Numbered from the stretch's first letter, positions 1 through 10,569 are shown. The stretch is 64,000 nt of DNA from Lecanicillium sp. G3 (GCA_037575805.1 JAZHPD010000001.1:806001-870000), one strand, 5' to 3'. The notes: a model not told the origin generated them from the letters alone. Program-made: numbers and translations.

Positions 1-2
1 CT

Positions 3-2162
3 TCCCCGGTGAGCTCCTCGGTGCGTTCCGTCTCCGAAACTTCAGCCAGCGTCGACGCCAGGAGGTCATCAGCTACGTCTGCGCGGTCGAGCTCATCCGC
101 CGTTGTCGAGGTTCTCGTCATGAATGGACCCGCCCAGCCACCGCAACGAAAAAACACGCTTCGCAAAGTCAAGAAACAAAATGTGCTGCGACAGCCACCT
201 CGCGCTCCCGATCGGACTTCTGGTGGCAGCCTTGACGGTCACAGGCGACTTCCTCAACCTCCTCAGCCTCAGCCTCAACCTCAACCTCCTCAACCACAGC
301 GCAGACGCCGACAGAGTCCTGTCCGCGACCGTACTCGCCCGCCCAGCACTCAATCATCCTCATCGAATCACTTAATTGGGGATGGCAGAGCCCGCCGCGA
401 AATTTGGAACAACGGGGGTATTCCTGTCGTTATCGTTCCTGACAGGCGCTCTTCGAATCGCAGCCAATCTAGAGAACCATCTCTGCGGTCCACCTCTAGC
501 AGACGCTCCAAGAGGTCTGCCAGCGTCGGGTCTCCCCAGCGCACCAGAGGATCGCTAGATACGCAGCGGAACGATGCTGTAGCTTCACGAGGCAGAAGGC
601 CGTCTGTTTCCAGCCGAGATGAGCGAACCATGGATTTTGCTCCTCCAATTCCACCTCGATCTTCGTCACTCTCCGCCGCCACTAGCCGAAATGTATCCCG
701 CACGACTTCCTTGACGGCCGAGAGCATTCGCGCACACAATGCAATGCAGCAAAAAGAGGATGTGGCCAAACCTGAACGCAAATTGGGCGAAGCATTTCCA
801 GTTCTTGCCCCAGTCCTTGCGCCAGATTCTCCCAAGAAAACCTCAGACGTCCACCATGGCCACGACAGCGCAATGGACCTGCTGCAGGCCGAAGATGCCC
901 TGTCGGCAAAAAAGTACTCTTCGCGAAACACGCCGTTCTCAGTGACTTCCATTGCCACGACGGGAACTGCGCCCGAAGTTTCGGAAGCATTTGCCGTGCA
1001 CATGTATCCCCACCAAAATTCGTCAGTTTTGATGGTGAACCACTCGGGGCGCCCATCGGACTCGAGTGCCGCGCAAAGGGAAGACGAACGAATGCCGCCG
1101 CTTGTGCCGGCCATCACGATGACCGGTGCTCAGGATGGGCCGCCTGTGACACCACCGGAAAAATTGACCGGGGCCATCGACGTCGACTCCCCTCTCCGCA
1201 ACCCTCGCGCGCCGCCACAGCCTCCTACGCAACCGCCGATGCTTAACTTGATTCCGGCGACGCCATCTGGGGCAACGCCAGCGTACGAAAGTGCCAAGAA
1301 GCTGGGGAATTTGTTTGATAATAGCCCACCCCGACGCCTATCAATAGTCCAGCGAGCCTTTGGTCGCCGCCGCAACTCGGTCGACTATCCGCCAACGTCG
1401 TCCAAGCCGCTCGGCAGATTGACCCGGTCATTCTCACTATCGCGGTCGCTTGGACTTTCGTCCGACTACAAGAACCGTCCGCTATTTGAACCGGATATTG
1501 ACGGCGAGCTGTCACCCAGGAGGTCGAACAAGGAGCCTGCAGAGCAGGAAAAGCTTCATCCCTTCTGGCGCCCACAGTTTGAAGACGATGATGAGTGTGA
1601 ATATGGCGACAGCTGCCCGCATCATGGCAAGGCCAAGGACACGGTGTATCGCTACCCTTTGGTCGACAATCGCCCCCGTCCGGTAAAGAGAAGTCTGAGT
1701 GCGCGAATGAAGGATACCTTTGCCATCTTGCCGGCCCGAGACGACGCCTACCCAGTAGATGACGCCGGCATGCCAGAACGCAGGATCATTCGGCGCACGC
1801 CAAGCGGTAACCTCCGTGTTGTACAGCGGCGGGCCAGTGTCGACTCGCTTCCCATGACACCTCGTCTCCGTAGAGGGGCGACGGAGCCGGGAACTTCAAC
1901 AAGTGGCGAGGCGGCTAGGCGTTCATTTTGGCGCGCTCCCAGCCTTGCCAGGGCCGAGACGGCCGATTCAGGTGCTCCTCCACGACGCTCGCGACGCTTC
2001 TCGCTGAGCGACAAGCTCGAGGATATTCCCAACCTTCCGCGCATTCTTAACGAGAAGAGGCGCGAGAAGCGAACACAGGAGCTTCGCCAGATGATCAGTG
2101 CACCGACGCAGGTACGCGACGGCGTGGGTGAAGTGATCCATCGTGGCAAAGCATGGAATTAA
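3..2162 (+). CDS. Ser/Arg-rich conserved-looking protein, 5' end outside window
   Basis: One open frame runs from the window edge to a TAA at 2160-2162 with no in-frame ATG near the left end, so the true start, or an upstream exon, lies outside; the first in-frame GTG at 9 is not a credible eukaryotic start. About 718 residues are visible. The protein is very rich in Ser, Arg and Pro and mostly disordered, with a Pro-Gln repeat (near residues 80-97) and many RRxS-like basophilic kinase sites. The last ~200 residues look more constrained: a small Cys/His cluster (C-x5-C-P-H-H near residue 537) and a basic, helix-like C-terminus. No enzyme or DNA-binding domain is recognisable. It resembles the phosphorylated scaffold or regulator type common in Pezizomycotina. 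Function unknown. Confidence 0.75.
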   Translation, partial: SPVSSSVRSVSETSASVDARRSSATSARSSSSAVVEVLVMNGPAQPPQRKNTLRKVKKQNVLRQPPRAPDRTSGGSLDGHRRLPQPPQPQPQPQPPQPQRRRRQSPVRDRTRPPSTQSSSSNHLIGDGRARREIWNNGGIPVVIVPDRRSSNRSQSREPSLRSTSSRRSKRSASVGSPQRTRGSLDTQRNDAVASRGRRPSVSSRDERTMDFAPPIPPRSSSLSAATSRNVSRTTSLTAESIRAHNAMQQKEDVAKPERKLGEAFPVLAPVLAPDSPKKTSDVHHGHDSAMDLLQAEDALSAKKYSSRNTPFSVTSIATTGTAPEVSEAFAVHMYPHQNSSVLMVNHSGRPSDSSAAQREDERMPPLVPAITMTGAQDGPPVTPPEKLTGAIDVDSPLRNPRAPPQPPTQPPMLNLIPATPSGATPAYESAKKLGNLFDNSPPRRLSIVQRAFGRRRNSVDYPPTSSKPLGRLTRSFSLSRSLGLSSDYKNRPLFEPDIDGELSPRRSNKEPAEQEKLHPFWRPQFEDDDECEYGDSCPHHGKAKDTVYRYPLVDNRPRPVKRSLSARMKDTFAILPARDDAYPVDDAGMPERRIIRRTPSGNLRVVQRRASVDSLPMTPRLRRGATEPGTSTSGEAARRSFWRAPSLARAETADSGAPPRRSRRFSLSDKLEDIPNLPRILNEKRREKRTQELRQMISAPTQVRDGVGEVIHRGKAWN

Positions 2163-2797
2163 GAGGCTGTCAAGGCCAATCCCTCTGATTTTTAGAGAAC
2201 AGCATAAACGCTTAAAGAGACTGAAGCGACATTTACGATACGCTTACGAAGCAATGATATCTACAGTTGACACGAAGAGGATTCTTATGATTGATATGAT
2301 GCTATGATACGACGACAAAGACGACTAGTCAAGGGATATAAGGGATATATATACAGTAACGCTGCGGTGGACTTTTTCAGCGGATGGCAAATCTGTTTCC
2401 TGCTAGCGATTGAGCGAGTGGAGGATCTGCTTTTAGCTTGGGCGATGTGATGGGTGCGCCGACTGATGCTTGGGATTGATGGATGTATATTAGGGCAGAT
2501 GGCCCCGGTGCTTTTTCCTGGGATGGACATGTATATAACGCGTGTTAGGATGAGACACTTGCGCAAAATGGGCTGGTCCCTGTGAAGCAATGAAACAAGT
2601 TTTGTGGCACAATTTGTTTGATTTAAAATGAAGTGATATCCTTTTTTTGCACGAGCCGTAGCTGTGCTAATGCATAACCATAACGCCGTTGCCCTGTGAT
2701 GTATAACGCCATCATATCCTGATACATAATTCCTCCTCAACCTTGTCGTGCTCTAACCTCCAGCTACGACCTACTGTAAACTCTCTTTGTCATGAGA
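2163..2797. other. Convergent 3' intergenic region
   Basis: This lies between the stop of the left-edge gene (+) and the stop of the U1-C gene (-), so both 3' UTRs should fall here. It is AT-richer than the flanking exons, with ATATA-type stretches near 2340-2355. The open frames inside it have no recognisable product. I see no RNA gene. Confidence 0.6.
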
Positions 2798-3703
2798 TTA
2801 CCGACGAGGGTCGTGGCCAGGAGGAGGAGGCCCGCTAGGAAAGCCAGGGGGCGGCCCGGCACCAGGCGGGAACTGGAAGTTCGGCGGCAGTCCGCCAGGA
2901 GGCGGGAAGGGCAGGCCGCCAGGCGGCGGGAAGGGAAGGCCTCCAGGAGGAGGCACGGGGAGGCCGTTGGGGCCAGGAGGGAACGGCGGCATGGGAGGAG
3001 CGCCGCGGCCACCAGGAGGAGCTGCGTCTTTGTCAGTATATCATCCAGTAACCCGGCAGCAGGACGTCAAGGGACATCGCGTAAACATGGAAGAAAGGGG
3101 AATATAATGCGTACGAGGGAGACCAGCGGGAAAGCCGCCGGGGGGCGCACCAGGCATGCCGGGGAACGGCGGCAGAGGCGCGCCGCTGCCGCTGGCACCG
3201 GGGGGACCGGCACCGGGGGGGAAGGGGAACGGCGGCGGCGGGTGGTGGAAGCCGCCGGGGCCGCCGCCGTGGTGGCCGGGCTGGTTCTGCGGCAGCATGG
3301 GGTTTGCGTGAGCCTGGCCCTCGGCGGCGTAGGAGGAGGTGATGCTGTCGATGACGGACTGTGCCTTTTCGTGGCCGATTTCTGGGAACGGGGGTTAGAG
3401 GTCAGTTTGGGTCTCGCCGGGCCGGTCGTACGAGGGTCATGGACTGCGGGGGGGGGCACGCACGCTGGTAGTAGTCGACGACGTTGCGGAGGTGGTTTCG
3501 GCCGCTGTTGTGCGCCTTGCGCACGCTCATGGAGTCGTGCGTCAGGTAGACGTCGCAGTAGTCGCCTTTGAAAATAAAGAACCGTTCAGCATCGCATCGT
3601 CGAGATTCGGACATCGGGGGAAGCTTACAGAAGACTAATCGACAAGGTTAGCAAGACCATACTTCAGATAAGGCGATGGAATTGGAGACTTACACTTTGG
3701 CAT
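2798..3703 (-). CDS. yhc1: U1 small nuclear ribonucleoprotein C (U1-C), five exons including a 6-nt microexon
   Basis: U1-C stabilises pairing of U1 snRNA with the 5' splice site. My model has exons 3703-3694, 3634-3629, 3565-3464, 3381-3115 and 3021-2798, about 202 residues. Introns begin GTAAGT, GTAAGC, GTGCGT and GTACGC. The spliced N-terminus reads MPKFFCDYCDVYLTHDS and has the U1-type C2H2 finger, with C6, C9, H24 and H30 at the positions known for the family. An IGHEKAQS helix follows, then a long Pro/Gly-rich tail usual for U1-C. The last acceptor is ambiguous (AAG before 3027 or CAG before 3021); both keep frame and differ by two residues. The two conserved Phe after MPK come only from the microexon. 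It is divergent from the Erv25 gene. Identification is firm; the exact tail splice is less certain. Confidence 0.93.
3629..3634 (-). other. yhc1: 6-nt microexon of U1-C
   Basis: On the minus strand a GATTAG acceptor ends at 3635, six bases TCTTCT follow, and a GTAAGC donor begins at 3628. Exon 1 ends in a lone T and exon 3 begins GC, so inclusion gives Phe-Phe-Cys across the junctions, matching the conserved U1-C start. Skipping would stay in frame (T+GC still codes Cys) but would delete both Phe. Flanking introns are 59 and 63 nt. Confidence 0.85.
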
Positions 3704-4158
3704 TGCGGCGGTGTTGGCTGGTTGTTATCCTTGATCTTGATGCGCCGACCGGCTGTGAGGTTGTCGCGCGACCAGAGATCAAAATGTCAAAGGCTGCTCC
3801 CGCGCCCCACACGTGATTTTCGAGGTACCTGTATTTTTGTTGGCAGCGCTAGCAAAGTGCAAGTACCACCAGCAGATGCGAGCTCCTGATTGGCTCAAGT
3901 GGTGCTAAGCCCGGGACCCAAGCCCCCTGACATGCTGGCGGAAAGCCACATGGAAGCTCTGAAGGGGGCGGACCGGAAGCCCAAACGCGACACCTTGCAA
4001 GATCGCCCGCCCCTCGAACATTTTTCCAACAACCTCGCATCCTCGTCACAACCACCGCCTCTGCAGTCGACGAGCAGGAGCTGTATTCACACGCAGATTC
4101 GGCAGACGAAAACTTGATTCTAGCACCGGATTGATTCGACACCGCAGACCAGAAAACA
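3704..4158. promoter_or_regulatory. Divergent promoter region, U1-C / Erv25
   Basis: These 455 bp separate the start codons of two divergent genes, so both promoters and 5' UTRs must be here. I see no TATA box at a convincing place and no recognisable operator. The short open frame 3890-4117 is not supported as a gene. Confidence 0.5.
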
Positions 4159-5007
4159 ATGGCCCTCACGTCGCCGCTGCAGTGGCTCTGCAGCCTCCTC
4201 CTCCTGGTGTCCACGGCCGCCGCCCTCAAGTTCGAGCTGGCGGCGCACTCCGGGCACGAGAGCGTCAAGAAGGAGCGCTGCATCCGCAACTTTGTCAACC
4301 GCGACACCATGGTCGCCGTCAAGGCGACGGTCGGCGGCTACAAGGGCGACGGCATGGTGGTCAACATTCATGTGCGTATACGCGGGCAAACCCCCCCCCT
4401 CCCCAAGAGACGGAAGATGTAGGATGTGGAACGAATGGGGGGAAATGCTGACTGACTTTTGTGTTCATAGATCCGTGATGCTCTTGGCAACGAGTACGGC
4501 CGTCCTCGTGATGTTGTGGGCGAGTCTCGCACCGTTTTTACGTCGCACTCTGACGCCGCTTTTGACGTCTGCTTTGAGAACCTGTTTTCCGGATGTACGT
4601 ATCTACTCACTCACCCACTCAGCCTTGCACAGCATACAATACAACACACGTTGAAGGAGACGGGAAGCTGACAGGCGATTACAGCGCACCGCCCCTCCCC
4701 CTCGACCCGCGAAGTCGAGCTCGACGTCGAGATCGGCGCCGACGCCCGCGACTGGTCCGCCATCCAGGCCAACGACAAGCTCAAGCCCGTCGAGGCGGAC
4801 CTCCGCCGCATCGAGGAGATGACGGCCGAGGTCGTCCAGGAGATGGAGTACCTGCGCCACCGCGAGCAGAAGCTCCGCGACACCAACGAGAGCACCAACA
4901 CCCGCGTCAAGTGGTTCGGCATCGCCACCACCTGGCTGCTCATCGGCCTCTGGGCGTGGCAGATTATGTATCTGCGCGCGTATTTCCGCTCCAAGCATCT
5001 CATCTAA
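4159..5007 (+). CDS. erv25: p24-family cargo receptor Erv25 (ER-Golgi vesicle protein)
   Basis: p24 proteins form hetero-oligomers in COPII and COPI vesicles and help sort cargo between ER and Golgi. Exons 4159-4371, 4471-4594 and 4685-5007 give 219 residues. In order: a signal peptide (about 1-22, cleavage before LKFEL), a GOLD-type lumenal domain with the two conserved Cys (in KERCIRN and FDVCFEN) that usually form a disulfide, a charged coiled coil (EADLRRIEEMTAEVVQEME), one membrane span near the C-terminus (IATTWLLIGLWAWQIMYL) and a short cytosolic tail ending in KHLI. Length and order are normal for the family. The tail and overall pattern fit the Erv25 (delta) branch better than Emp24, but I cannot run a phylogeny. 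Confidence 0.92.
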
Positions 5008-5984
5008 GCTTGTCCAGGCTTTTTTTTTCGATACGAGGCTGCTGCTGCGTTTTATGAGATTTGGAGGAAGATTAAAATACAAAAAGAAGATGGAACTGTA
5101 AAGAATTATTTTTTTGCATGCGCGGATTGGGTTCTGGCGTTTTGAAAATCCATCATGACGGTATTGACGCGATCTTGATGTCTGGGAAACAAAGGGAATG
5201 CAGTATGTGGGTGGATGAAGATGGCCGGTGAGCCAAGCTGTTGAGATATATATACACGCCGGCTCCGGGCTGGTGATAATACTTACATTCTACATTATGT
5301 GTTTCGTGATCGGAGACCGTCGGTTCATTCAAGTACGTTGACTATTGCGTGGCTGACAGAGCGGGCAATCACAACACGAAAACCACGGCATAGCAATCAG
5401 TAGCATCGTGGTTTTATTTTGGATATCCTGTGGAGATGTTCTTCTTGAATAGCTTCAAGGATGGGAAATTACTGGGATCACCAAGTGCTTCGAATGACTA
5501 CTCGTGTCTGAGCAGCCGTATGAAAGTGATGCAATCTTCATGCTGGACCGCTTCAGTGAGCCGTCTGCTTATACGCCCTTTGGCCAGCTACTTCTGTGGC
5601 ATACTTACCTGACGTGCACACAAAATCATTTTGCATTATAAAAGAAGTGATTCGAAAATCTGCAGTTTATCGGTTATTTTCCATTTCAATCTCTACGGTA
5701 CACAGCTCATACCGTCCCATCCCATCTCACCAATCTCACACTGGGCAAACCCGCAAAAGGCGCCAACAAACGCACGGAAAGCGGGTCACCGACGAATCGG
5801 TCCTCGGCTTCTTGTCCCCCCCCTACCCGATTTCTAAACGTCGTCGTCCTCTCATCTCCCGCCACCACTGCTCGTCCCATCAGCAGCAAATACGAAATCC
5901 GAAACAAACTAAACCTCGCAAACTTGACACATTCTCAGCCGCGTGAAGAAAAAAAAAAAAAAAAAAAAAGCGTCACCAAAAAAA
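5008..5984. other. Intergenic: Erv25 3' region and Sdh5 promoter/leader
   Basis: The first part should hold the Erv25 3' UTR (TATATATA near 5247). The last ~250 bp are C/T-rich like a fungal leader and then become A-rich: a 21-nt A run (5949-5969) and a second A run abutting the Sdh5 ATG. The small open frame 5430-5612 is not supported as a gene. Confidence 0.5.
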
Positions 5985-6930
5985 ATGCACGCCCTCCGCC
6001 CCATCGCGCGCCGCGCGGTCCTCTGCTGCCAGCGCAACGTGCCGACGTCGACGACGACGACGACGACGACGACGACCGCCGCACGCCGCTGCCTCGCCAC
6101 CCCGTCCGACGCGTACGGCAGCGTCAAGATGCCGCGCATGCGGCCCGACGAGCCGCCCCGCGGGGACCTCGCGGTCGGGGAGCTGCAGGGCGCCAAGTTC
6201 AAGATTGAGCCGCTGCGCCGCGTGGGCGAGACGGACGACACGAAGCGCGCGAGATTACTGTGTACGTTCTCTTTTTTTTTTTTTCTTTGACCTGTTTCCG
6301 ATTTCCCCGGCCGAATCACGTCTGCCCAAAAAAAGAAAAAAAAAAAAAAAGAGTTTGAGACTGGACGAAGAAGAGAAGAAGAAGAATTGAATCAAATTGC
6401 TAATTTGCGTTGCACAAAAAACCACAGACCAGTCCCGCAAGCGCGGCATCCTCGAGTCCGACCTCCTCCTCTCCACCTTTGCCGCCGCCCGCCTCCCGTC
6501 CATGACGCCCGCCCAGCTGGACGAGTACGACCTCTTCCTCGACGAGAACGACTGGGACATCTACTACTGGGCCACGCAGCACGAGCCCTCCTCCTCCACC
6601 AACCCTTCCGTCGCCGCGTCCTCCGCCTCCGCCGGCGCCGCGACCCCCGCCGAGCTCGAAGAGGCCAGGGCCGCGGCCGCGGCCGCGGACGGTGTCGAGG
6701 GCCAAACTTCCCCGGACAAGGGCGACGGAGAGCAAACCGTCGTGATGAAGAGGGAGCCGGGCAGGGGCGAGTGGGCGCAGACGGTGGGCACGTTCAAGCC
6801 CGCGTACCGGCCCGTGCCGCGGCGCTGGCGGGACAGCGAGGTGCTGGCCCTGCTGAGGGCGCATGTGCGCGACAAGAGCGTCGACGGGGGCGATGGCAAG
6901 GGCATGGCGTTTATGCCGTCGCTGGAGTAG
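5985..6930 (+). CDS. sdh5: Succinate dehydrogenase assembly factor 2 (Sdh5/SDHAF2), mitochondrial
   Basis: Sdh5 promotes covalent attachment of FAD to the flavoprotein subunit of complex II in the mitochondrial matrix. Exons 5985-6261 and 6428-6930 give 259 residues; the junction TAC restores the conserved LLYQSRKRGILE block. The N-terminus is an Arg-rich presequence containing a run of Thr encoded by an ACG repeat (6050-6076). The family core follows: SRKRGILESDLLLSTFA, then LDEYDLFLDENDWDIYYW. A low-complexity Ala/Ser/Glu-rich insert of about 75 residues separates this from the last helix (RRWRDSEVLALLRAHV), making the protein longer than yeast or human homologues. The ATG at 5985 is preferred over in-frame GTG at 5943 because it follows the A-rich leader and begins the basic presequence. 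Confidence 0.93.
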
Positions 6931-7576
6931 ATGACTTCTTTTAAAGAAAAAGGGAGGAGGAGTTTGTTACGATTGACGGGGATGCTTCCATTGGGAAGAT
7001 GGGCCGGGCTTCGGAGAAAGGTATACGATAGCTGGTGAGCGGCCGTGTATAAAATGTTAGAAACAAGCAAGAAAAAAAAAAGCGATATAGACTTGTATCA
7101 CAACTTGAACTTTGTCAGGCACATCACTTCGTCTCGACACGATTCTTTAAATTGCAACGGGGGTGAAAAGACACCCGCCGTGAAATCATCTCATTCATCC
7201 ATCTTGGGACTTCTTCTTCCCTTTCGGAAAAAAGAAAAGTCCACTCTCCTCCATGTAGAAAAACGCCAGATGCATATAGAGACGGAATGGAAGCGAACCT
7301 ATCCCACTTTCCCCCACATCCCCATGCCATGATAACAAAAACAGCGGCCCCCCAACCAAGCTTATAACAAATATGCCCATCCAAAAAATTGTAAACTGCA
7401 ACGTGGTAAGATAAAACCAGAGAAAAAAAAACGCTGTAATCCATGCCGCCGATCCCAAGAGGGGGTATATATAAAAAATAAGGAAAAGAGCAAAATCCCC
7501 AACACCAATCGACAAAGATAACCTCAGCCATCCAGCGATGAGAAACGAGTCCGCAAAAGCCTTTGACGGCAGGAAA
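6931..7576. other. Convergent 3' intergenic region, Sdh5 / Dsn1
   Basis: The region lies between two stop codons of convergent genes and is AT-rich with several A runs (7070-7081, 7421-7430). The long minus-strand frame through 7195-7935 is an antisense shadow of the Dsn1 exon plus this UTR. No other gene is visible. Confidence 0.6.
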
Positions 7577-9273
7577 TCACCCCATCCCGCCGCCGCCGCC
7601 GCCGCTGCCGCTGCCCTCGGGCAACAAGCTCCCCAAGCCCCGGAGGACCTCCATGACGGGCATGTCCCTCGTCCCCGCGCTCCGCCTCTCCCTCTCCTCG
7701 CGCCTCCGCAGCCTCTCCGCCGCCGTCCGCAGCACCGCGTCCGCCTGGCGGCCCGCCACGCGCACCCGCTGCTCCAGCTTGTGCACGCCGTCGGCCAGGT
7801 GGTCCACCTCGAACTCGAGCTTCCCCCGCAGCGCCTTGAGCCGCGACTCGGCGCGCGCGCGGACGGACGCGAGCGGCTCGAGCTCCGAGGCCAGGTACCG
7901 GTGGATCTTGCCGTCGTCGGCGTCGAGGAGGTCAAAGTCGGGGAGCTGGACCTTGGCTTGCGCGTCTTTCGTCGTGGTTGTTGCGGTGTCGTCGGGGGGG
8001 AAGAGCTGGGGTTGGTCGGGCGGTGGTTCTTGTATTGATTGCCACAGGTTCTTTTCTTCTTGTAGCCTGTGTCGCGTTAGCTTCATCGCCCTGTATATTA
8101 CGGTGCTTCCGTGCGCCATACCTCTTTATTCGCGCCTCCAGAGAGGCTGCCTTTTTATCCAGCTCTATATTCCTCGGGTTCGGCTTCAGCGGCCTCGCCG
8201 GCGGGACGCTCTCGTCTCTCCCCAGCCAGTTGTAAAACTCCGGCCTCGTCTCAAACTCTTTTAATAATTCGTCCTGAATCGGGCGCGCTGCAACACACAG
8301 GTTAGCCCTTACCCCCTCTCTCCCGCTCACGCACAGACTCATCCCCCCTCGTCGTAAAAAAAAAAAAAAACGTACCTGCCAGCGCCGGACTCGTGCTCGG
8401 CGCGCCCTGCCGCGCCTTCTCCGGCATCGCCCGCTGCCCGCACCACGTCAGCAGGATCTGCATCCGCAGCGGCTCCAGCAGGCCCTCGGGGCTGATGTGC
8501 TTGTAGAACTCGCGCGCGTCCACCTCGCGGTGCGGCTGCGCCGGCTGCCCGCTGCCCATCAGCGAGCTGGCCCGCCGCCCGCGCGTGTTGAGCGAGCTGC
8601 GCCGCCCGCTGCCGGGTGAAGATGCCGTCGACCCCGTGCCTTCCGAGGCCTTTTTGCGCATCTCCTTGTTGCGGTTGTTGACGGGCGTGTCGCTGGTCGG
8701 AAGGGCTATCGTGGTGGTGGATGGGCCTTGTTTTCGCGGCGGAGGCGACCGGAATTGTTGTGGTTGTTGTTGTTGTTGTTGCTGTGGCCGGCTTCTGCTG
8801 GATGATGATCTGGAGGTTTCGTCGCTCGGTCTCCTCTCGCCGCCCGTCTTATGCTCGCGACTCGATCTCCCCGCGCTCGCCTCTCTCCGCCTGCGCTCCG
8901 CATCACGCGACGGCGACGCCGCAGTCTTAGTCGCGTGCCGTGACGAATCCCTACTCGTCCCCCTCGCATCTTGCGTCGTAGTCGTTGCTGCCGCTGGCGC
9001 TTCCTTATTCCGCGGCGACCTCCTCACCGGCGCCGCCTCGTCCGTCCTCGGCTTCTTCGGTTTGCGCGTAAACACAAAGTCGTCATCCTTCTCAAAGTCT
9101 TCCGCGGCTACATCCACCCCACCGTTAGCATTCTTCTCCCTTTCTCTTCCGGCAGTATATCCCGTGCCGCGCTGCTTACCCGCTAGACGCTTGCTGCCCG
9201 ACCGGCGGTCGGGTTGGTTGCTGCTCATGCTAACTTCAAGCGGCGGTTGTCGTATGGCCACGAGCGTCGTCAT
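7577..9273 (-). CDS. dsn1: Kinetochore MIND/Mis12 complex subunit Dsn1 (Mis13)
   Basis: Dsn1 joins the inner centromere to the outer kinetochore Ndc80 complex. Exons 9273-8376, 8287-8122 and 8066-7577 give 517 residues; a second ATG at 9228 (MSSNQPDRRSG) would give 502 and is an equally plausible start. The N-terminal half is disordered, basic and Ser/Gln-rich, with RRSP- and RRAS-type sites of the kind Aurora B phosphorylates in this family (inference). The conserved MIS13 domain begins near REFYKHISPEGLLEPLRM and continues through LLTWCGQRA, FYNWLGRDES and the helical C-terminal half (KLEFEVDHLADGVHKLEQRV). The protein ends in a Gly-rich tail. Intron donors are GTACGT and GTATGG. Confidence 0.9.
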
Positions 9274-10569
9274 GGATAGTTACATATGTCTGGAAAATAA
9301 ATGGAAAAAGAAAGAAAAATAGAGAAGTCCGTCACAGCTGCATCAGGGCCGGTAATTTTCGTTTGACCAATCGGTTTTTGCGCGTCTTTTTTTTTACTCG
9401 TCGCTGCCGTTTTTTTCGGGGTTCGAAGAGGGACGATGGTCGCGTTTCCCAGAGCTCGGCGCGCGCGCGTCGAACGCAGCGTTGAAAAAGGTAAAATCCG
9501 TCCCAAAAGTCGCGTCACACAAGCCTTCTCCTTGGTGATGCCTTGTAGGGTCGCCGTATTGTCGAGGGAAATTCAGTGCCGAATCAATTTTTCTCGTAAG
9601 CCGGTCGGCCGTTGCGTTTGCGCGAAACTATTTCAAGGTGGTGATTGCGGCGGGCGGGCAGGGCGGCGTTGTTGTTTACCTTTGGAGGTGAGAAAGCGAC
9701 GATTCCCACCTGTGGCGCTAGTCCTCTTTTGGGGCGCGCCCAACGCCCCCCTCCTCCAGCCTTGGAATCGGTCGTCAGCCACAGCGAGGAATTGAGAGCT
9801 TAGGACACTTTTTGCTTGGGAATTTCAATTGATTGATTGGGCGATGGGTTTCGCTGGAGAGTTTCTTTATACTATGGTCTCTTTTTTATATCTTCTTTTT
9901 TTTTTTCCCTTTTACTACTGTGACTGTACAGCCAGCCAATTTAGCTCTCTGCTTACGAGCAGCATGTCGGTTCACCAACTCCACAAGTTTACTTTTCGCG
10001 AATTAGAGTAATTCAAACGTCTATTCAATGTAGCATTGTTGCCTAAAGCTACCCACTCGTATACCACCAGTGTCTTTTACAGCTTGCCTCGACGGGCAAA
10101 GAAAGCCAAAAATCCCCCAACGCCAAGACCAGGTCCTCCTGGCCAACTCCTTTTGACGCGGCTCGACGAGCTACTGAAGGAAGCAAATCAAAAAGAAACA
10201 AAACTCAACACCCATAATGTACGGAGAAAGAAAGATCTGACGAAAAGAATTTCCGCCACAAAAACAAAAAAAAGCGCAATCCAGAGTCAGTACATAGCAA
10301 TATAGTCGCTCAGACACCATTGCTTGCCCGACAGTGATGGCATCCAAAAAGAAAACTCATCCGTCTCTTCATCATATAGCATGTAATACAGGGAAAATAT
10401 GGCTGCAGAGCAGAAGAATAGAAGGGTAGGGATGTTAGTAATCCCAAGACTTGGCCTTGGCTTAGCCTTTGCCTCTGGCTCTGGCTCTGGCTATCGTCCT
10501 GGGTGAGACTGAATCAGACGGGGCCAAAGGCGAAGACGGAGCAGAAACGCCGCGAGGGTCGACCGGAGC
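9274..10569. other. Intergenic: Dsn1 promoter and Atf1 3' region
   Basis: Both flanking genes are on the minus strand, so the left part is the Dsn1 promoter and the right part the Atf1 3' UTR. The open frame 9436-9795 (119 codons) matches nothing I recognise. A short hexamer repeat (GGCTCT, three copies) sits at about 10475-10495. No RNA gene seen. Confidence 0.5.

Noticed and set aside
368..1117. 249-codon frame on the minus strand
   Set aside because: It is fully antisense to the Ser/Arg-rich coding frame, a common result of GC-rich, Ser-rich codon use; no domain.
2792..3571. 259-codon + frame rich in Arg and Gly
   Set aside because: It is the antisense shadow of the Pro-rich U1-C exons.
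5943..5984. In-frame Lys-rich extension of Sdh5 from a GTG
   Set aside because: Non-ATG start translating the poly-A leader; the ATG at 5985 begins a normal presequence.
9436..9795. 119-codon + frame
   Set aside because: Crosses the Dsn1 promoter, unrecognisable product, no exon context.
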